From the NCBI RefSeq assembly GCF_035046505.1, contig NC_089822.1:271207054-271271053 (forward strand): a stretch of DNA of 64,000 nucleotides, read 5' to 3'. The position numbers and the translations under genes were made by a program. This DNA comes from Tiliqua scincoides (taxonomy: Eukaryota; Chordata; Lepidosauria; Squamata; Scincidae). Below the pieces are notes generated by a model. The model worked only from the letters and a program-made list of their open reading frames with translations, did no database searches and had not been told where the DNA came from. Below are positions 53,284 to 64,000 of the stretch, piece by piece. The first letter of the stretch is position 1; each line of letters begins with the position of its first letter.

Positions 53284-54998
53284 CCTGAGTACCGCACAAT
53301 ATTAAATCCAGAGTCACCTGCCATCTGGTGGGCTCCGTGACTAGCTGCTCTAAGCCACTGTCATTTAGCACGTCAAGAAATCCAGTCTCCTTATCGTGAC
53401 CAGAACACAAATTGACCCAGTCTATATGAGGACAATTGAAGTCCCCCATGATTACAACCCTGTCCCTCCTTGTCACCTCCCTGTCCCTCTTGTCGGAAGT
53501 CAAGAGTTTTTGCCTGGTATTCTTCCCCCAACGTGCATGTCAAAACGGATCGCAGCATGATCACTGTTCCCAAATGGCTCAGTAACATTTATATCTCTAA
53601 CCAGGTCCTGTGTACTGCACAATATTAAATCCAGAGTTACCTGTCCTCTGGTGGGCTCCGTGACCAGCTGATCTAAGCCACAGTCATTTAGCACGTCAAG
53701 AAATCCCTTCTCCTTTTCGTGACCAGAACACAAATTGACCCAGTCTATATGAGGATAGTTGAAGTCCCCCATGATTACAACCCTGTCCCTCCTTGTCACC
53801 TCCCTGATCTGTTTCCTCATTTCAAGGTCCCCATCAGATTTCTGGTCTGGAGGACGATAGCACGCCCCCAGTATTACATCGCTGCACAAGCCTGGTAATT
53901 TAACCCACAGAGATTCTACGGTGGAGTCGGACCCACCTTCAATCACTACTTTGCTGTCCCCTGGTTCTGGTGTTATGTGAGAGTGTAAAGAGCATCTCCC
54001 TATCCACTCTGTCCATCCCCTGCATAATTTTGTATGTCTCAATCATGTCCGCCCTCAGGCGTCCTTTTCTAGGCTGAAGAGGCCCAAACGCCGTAGCCTT
54101 TCCTCATAAGGAAGGTGCCCCAGCCCCGTAATCATCTTAGTCGCTCTCTTTTGCACCTTTTCCATTTCCACCATGTCCTTTTTGAGATGCGGCGACCAGA
54201 ACTGGACACAATACTCCAGGTGTGGCCTTACCATCGATTTGTACAACGGCATTATAATACTAGCCGTTTTGTTCTCAATACCCTTCCTAATGATCCCAAG
54301 CATAGAATTGGCCTTCTTCACTGCTGCCGCACATTGGGTCGACACTTTCATCGACCTGTCCACCACCACCCCAAGATCTCTCTCCTGATCTGTCACAGAC
54401 AGCTCAGAACCCATCAGCCTATATCTAAAGTTTTGATTTTTTGCCCCAATGTGCATGACTTTACACTTACTGACATTGAAGCGCATCTGCCATTTTGCTG
54501 CCCATTCTGCCAGTCTGGAGAGATCCTTCTGGAGCTCCTCACAATCACTTCTGGTCTTCACCACTCAGAAAAGGTTAGTGTCATCCACAAGCTTGACCAT
54601 TCCGCTGCTCACCCCTGTCTCCAGGTCATTTATGAAGAGTTTGAAGAGCACCGGTCCCAGGACAGATCCTTGGGGCACACCGCTTTTCACCTCTCTCCAT
54701 TGTGAAAATTGCCCATTGACACCCACTCTCTGCTTCCTGGCCTCCAACCAGTTCTCAATCCACGAGTGGACCTGTCCTCTAATTCCCTGACTGTGGAGTT
54801 TTTTCAGTAGCCTTTGGTGAGGGACCGTGTCAAACGCCTTCTGAAAGTCCAGATATATAATGTCCACGGGTTCTCCCGCATCCACATGCCTGTTGACCTT
54901 TTCAAAGAATTCTATAAGGTTCGTGAGGCAAGACTTACCCCTACAGAAGCCAGGCTGATTCTCCCTCAGCAAGGCCTGTTCGTCTATGTGTTCTGAGA
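53284..54998 (-). mobile_element. CR1 LINE pieces: endonuclease (partly duplicated) and reverse transcriptase
   Basis: 53500-53955 encodes the AP-endonuclease part (ACYRPPDQKS, VIMGDFNYPHIDW, SDHAAIRFDMH). 53284-53500 repeats its middle (VIMGDFNCPHIDW) in the same direction. 53957-54060 is the ORF2 end (HITPEPGD region), and 54060-54998 the RT ([33 protein letters not shown]). Endonuclease and RT are joined out of their normal order, so this is a composite of fragments. Confidence 0.88.
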
Positions 54999-55059
54999 TT
55001 CTAAGACTCTATGCGTCTATGTGTTTTGAGATTCTAAGTTCCATCTCTAATGTATTTAT

Positions 55060-55140
55060 TTATTTAAATTTATTTTTCTGGCCCTTGACACCGTGCCATA
55101 CGATGTGGCCCTCCAGCCAAAAAGTTTAGAGACCCCGATA
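55060..55140. repeat. hAT end fragment
   Basis: ctggcccttgacaccgtgcc ... gatgtggccctccagccaaaa resembles the 3' end of the element at 45457-45921. Confidence 0.5.
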
Positions 55141-56760
55141 TATAACATGACGGTATTATTTGTACACACCAAGACCTTCACAATTTTGGCCACGAGTGTC
55201 CTTTAAGTTTCCACTTGTTTAAAACCAGGGCATGACATCACTGCTGGTCGTGAAGTCACTTCCAGGGTATCATCCTGAGATCATTAGCTACGCCAGTGCA
55301 CTGAGCCCCACGTCTCTGGGATTGCAGCCTTTGGAAGGTGTGGGTGTTGGGGGTGCAGCTCTGCCCTTAGGCAGGGGTCTAGAGGTGGGGGGGGGCGACG
55401 ATGCGTGCAGGGAGGGAACTAGGTTGGGTCCCAATCCTGAGATGCAAAATGAAGGGATAAGTATGGAGAAACATCAGAGAGCCAGAAGGGTGCGGGGGGG
55501 GGCAAACTGCTGACACAGGGGGCAATGCCCCCCACCCCCTCCAGCTTCTGGGTGCCTCTTGATTGCTGCGCGGGGAGAGGCTCCCCTGCCTGGTCCTCCT
55601 CCCGGAGAAGGCAGCAACCCTCCCAGAAAGATGCACTCCCTCCAGCCTCCGAATGCTCCCGTCCCAGGCACGGGGTCTCAGGCTGGGGAAGCAGCCCCTG
55701 CGGCAGGGAAGGGCAACGCTGGCAGGCTGCATCCCCGCCGCCTGTCCCTGGGAGCGAGAAGGGACTTGCTTCCGAGGAGACCTGCCCAGGATCGGGCTCC
55801 AGGGGAGCAGATGGGCAGCCTGGGAGCAGCCGTGGAGCCTGAATCAGCCTAAACTCACCAGGAGACAAGGCGAAGTGCCTGTCTCAGCCCTGCTCATTTT
55901 GGAGGCCCACTGCCAGAGCTCTGCAGAGATATCGGGACTAGATGCGTCCTCCATGCACACGTCCAGCCCTCTTGTATCCTCTTCTTCCCCCCCCCCCCGA
56001 AAGATTTGTGTGGCCATGCTCGGAATCTAGGAGAGGGGTGCTCTCTTGCTCACCTGGCACGGGGGCCTTAAGAGCCTGCCAGCAGCCCCACACTTGCTGC
56101 CTCACCCCCGAGCTCCAGTCCTCCTCTTCAGATATCCACTCATCCCCCCTTTGCTCCATTGTCCTTCCGTCCCTCCCAGTGCTGATGTTCTCCCCACCAC
56201 CACCTCCACTTCTGCCAGACCGCCTGGCTTGATGCCAGGCCAGCAAGACTCTCTCCCTGCCAGTCAGAGGCACGTGGCTTATCACAGCCCACCTCAGAGT
56301 AGCTCAGCCAGATACAGCCTGGGCCAGACAACAGGAACGCAACCACATTTTATAGGAAGAGGAAGCCATGCTGCAAGATTGCCTCACCAGGCTCTTATCC
56401 TCAGTATTACTTGCTCTGGTCCTTTAAAAGGAGGCTCGTCAGCCCCCACCTTGCTGCAAGAGCAGCCTGGAATCAGGGCCTCTGAGAGGAATTTTATCAG
56501 GGGGTACAGTAAAGGGGGTACAGGAATTTTATCAGCAGTAGCCCCCCAGCTGTGTCCCTGACTTCCTCTACACTCCTTCATGACAAACAGATCCACAAGC
56601 CAAAGAGCCACAGTAACAGGCCCAATTCCTCCAAGATCTGAGACTGTGTTAAAGAGTGTCATGGATGCATTCCTGGGCCTATAGGAACCTACCCTATGTG
56701 TGCACCTGGTGTGCCTTGTCCTGTGGTAGTGTCGACCATCCACACTCGAAAAGTTTAAAT
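55141..56760. other. Intergenic between class II and zinc-finger gene
   Basis: No supported gene. GC-rich with short polypyrimidine runs; 56540-56690 is a copy of the unclassified repeat also seen at 30700-30850. Confidence 0.45.
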
Positions 56761-56833
56761 GGTTCAGCTCCAGTATTCTTTCATGAGACGGAAGGGATGA
56801 GTGACCCCTGAAGCTCCTTCCAGGTTCTGAGTA

Positions 56834-62348
<5,515 letters not shown>

Positions 62349-63279
62349 TTCCAGGCAGAAGGGATGCTCCCAGCTTAGCCCATCTGTCCTTTACAGCAGC
62401 TATGGACAAAAAAACTTGCACGCAGTTCGCTCTGGGGCGGGAGGGTGGGCAGTGACTGGAGGTGCTTCCTCAGCAAGGCTTCATCATATCAGGTCTTTGA
62501 ACAGAGAGAGGAAACCCTTTGCCTTGACGGAAGGAGCTGCTGCAGGGAGGCAGTTTACCCAGTCAAGGGATTCTGAGCACCACAGCGATCCTGTTCTGCC
62601 AGGTCTGTTGCTGCTTCTTCCTTTCAGTACTGAAGATGCAACACCTAAGGAAGAGACAGAGAGTTATCTTAAAGGGGTTACGGCAAGACAAAGCAGAGAA
62701 CATCAGACATGCCCAAAGCAAGACCAAGTGTGGGAGAACTCACAATGTTCACCAAGGATGATTAGTGGTGAAGTCACAGCAGAGACCAGGTGCCAAGACC
62801 AGGCCAGGGCAGGAGTGCCACAGGGCCAGAGGGCTCAGAGGTGCAGATCCGCCGCCAGGAGGCCGAGGGGCCCCACATGCTCTGGGTGACTCCAGCCCCC
62901 CTGCCTTTGCCTCCCAGTTGCTCTGGAGGCCTGGGATGACTCCAAAGGGGAGGGGAGAGGAGGGGTGGGGCTCCCTGAAACTTGCCCCCCTCTGGCTCTG
63001 CCACTGAGCCTGTCCCTTCTCTGCCTCTCCCCCCATCCGGGTACTTGAACCCCCTCCCCCTCCCCTGGGGCCTGTGGAACCCCCTGCCACAGGACGCCCA
63101 CAGCCTCCGCCTGCCCTCCTGCTCCCATGCGTGCCCCCCAAGGGCTGGGCAGGTGCAGTCCGTGGGCGAAGACCCCTGTGCAGAGCCTGCTCTGCCTCGC
63201 CCGGGCAGCGTCTGCAGCGTCCCGCTGGGGCTCCGCACCTGCTTCCCTCCCCTCCCCGGAGCCTCACCACAGCCTTTTC

Positions 63280-63400
63280 CAGGAGGAAGCGCCATCTTGC
63301 ATCCCGCGCGGGGCATTCTGGGAGCGGTAGTTCCTCCTGCTGGGGACTCCCAAGCCGGCACTGCAGGGAACAGCGGCCCCCCCTCCGCCTGCTGGGGGCG
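63280..63400 (-). promoter_or_regulatory. Probable promoter of the KRAB zinc-finger gene
   Basis: On the minus strand: gccgctgttccctgcag, then ctaccgctcccagaatgccc (ZNF143/SBS-like), then caagatggcgcttcc (YY1-like) in CpG-rich DNA, about 0.95 kb upstream of the first recognised exon and pointing toward it. Confidence 0.6.
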
Positions 63401-63439
63401 CTGCTTCTCTCCTGCTGGCGCGAGCCAGAACAGCAGAGC

Positions 63440-64000
63440 GGCGGGGACAGCCCTGAAGCTCCACCTGTGGAACTCCCTGCCACAGGGTATGGGGCGGCAT
63501 GCCCCACCTGGATGCCCCAAGAGGGACTGGACAGTTTCTAGAGGAAAGTCCATCACAGCTCACAAGTGCCAGGTGGCCCCCTCCTGCAGGCAGCCGTCAC
63601 CCGGGTGCTGGGGCACCTTCCTTAGGAGGAAAGGCTACAGCGTTTGGGCCTCTTCAGCCTAGAAAAGAGACGCCTGAGGGGGGACATGATTGAGACTGCA
63701 TTGGAGGCTGCTTAAAACAACAGTAATAGAGGCCCAGCAGAGGTGTATACCGCAAAGAAAGAAGGGTTCCACCAAATCCAGGAGGGTGCCCGCATGGCTA
63801 ACCAGCCAAGTTAGAGAGGCTGTGAAGGGCAAGGAAGCTTCCTTCCGTAAATGGAAGTCTTGCCCTAATGAAGAGAATAAAAAGGAACATAAACTGTGGC
63901 AAAAGAAATGTAAGAAGGTGATATGGGAGGCCAAGAGAGACTATGAGGAACGCATGGCCAGCAGCATTAAGGGGAATAAAAGCTTCTTCAAATATGTTAG
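63440..64000 (+). repeat. CR1 LINE fragments, rearranged, running off the window
   Basis: 63455-63590 and 63605-63697 come from the ORF2 end (LWNSLPQG; gcctagaaaagagacgcctg). 63698-64000 comes from a more 5' part of ORF2 (SFRKWKSCPNEENKKEHKLW), out of normal order, so at least two copies or a rearrangement are present. Confidence 0.85.

Noticed and set aside
52490-53305. A 271-codon plus-strand frame after the beta gene
   Set aside because: No domain, low-complexity composition and no splice or promoter context; likely chance.

Overview
The window is nuclear DNA of a squamate reptile (lizard or snake; species not determinable by eye) covering part of a major histocompatibility complex class II region. 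The squamate call rests on repeats: tRNA-derived SINEs of the Squam type, many CR1 LINE copies with the 3' tail typical of squamates, L1 fragments, and hAT-type DNA transposons. No bacterial, organellar, LTR-retroelement or CRISPR feature was seen.

Layout. 1-2157 is one copy of a class II beta promoter/leader unit; it ends at a 200-N assembly gap (2158-2357). 2358-17799 is a huge palindrome: arms 2358-9974 and 10199-17799 mirror each other around about 10086.5, with a 224-bp spacer that is mostly a SINE. Each arm carries alpha exons 4-5, a relic alpha promoter/start, and a beta promoter plus leader exon. No beta exon 2 lies between the two facing leaders. The right arm runs into unique DNA that completes alpha gene 1 (minus strand, CDS 17005-19908, five exons, 266 codons plus stop). 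L1 and MITE debris follows (20.5-21.9 kb), then a second complete alpha gene (minus strand, 22579-26873, five exons, 257 codons plus stop). An orphan third alpha leader exon with its own promoter sits at 28.4 kb. A complete beta gene reads rightward from 29927 to 50996 (six exons, 265 codons plus stop), with a 16.4-kb first intron full of nested transposons. Beyond the beta gene lie LINE fragments (52-55 kb), a mostly featureless stretch, a minus-strand KRAB zinc-finger gene with a shortened finger array (about 57.0-62.3 kb), and more CR1 (63.4-64 kb).

How the genes fit together. Alpha and beta chains pair in the ER membrane to form the peptide-presenting class II heterodimer. Every alpha and beta start here, relics included, is preceded by an X-box/Y-box pair in the order and spacing of the class II SXY enhanceosome (RFX, CREB/X2BP, NF-Y, CIITA), so the promoters look co-regulated. 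Each of the beta leaders with assembled upstream sequence (left arm, right arm and functional gene) has an alpha promoter/leader or its relic divergently about 1.5-1.7 kb upstream. This suggests an ancestral head-to-head alpha-beta pair that was duplicated.

Main points for follow-up: whether the palindrome is real or an assembly fold-back; a damaged Y box shared by all three non-functional beta promoters; 140-bp CR1-tail tandem arrays, each unit holding a ZNF143-like motif, lying inverted on either side of the beta1 exon; and an alternative alpha first exon at 28.4 kb.
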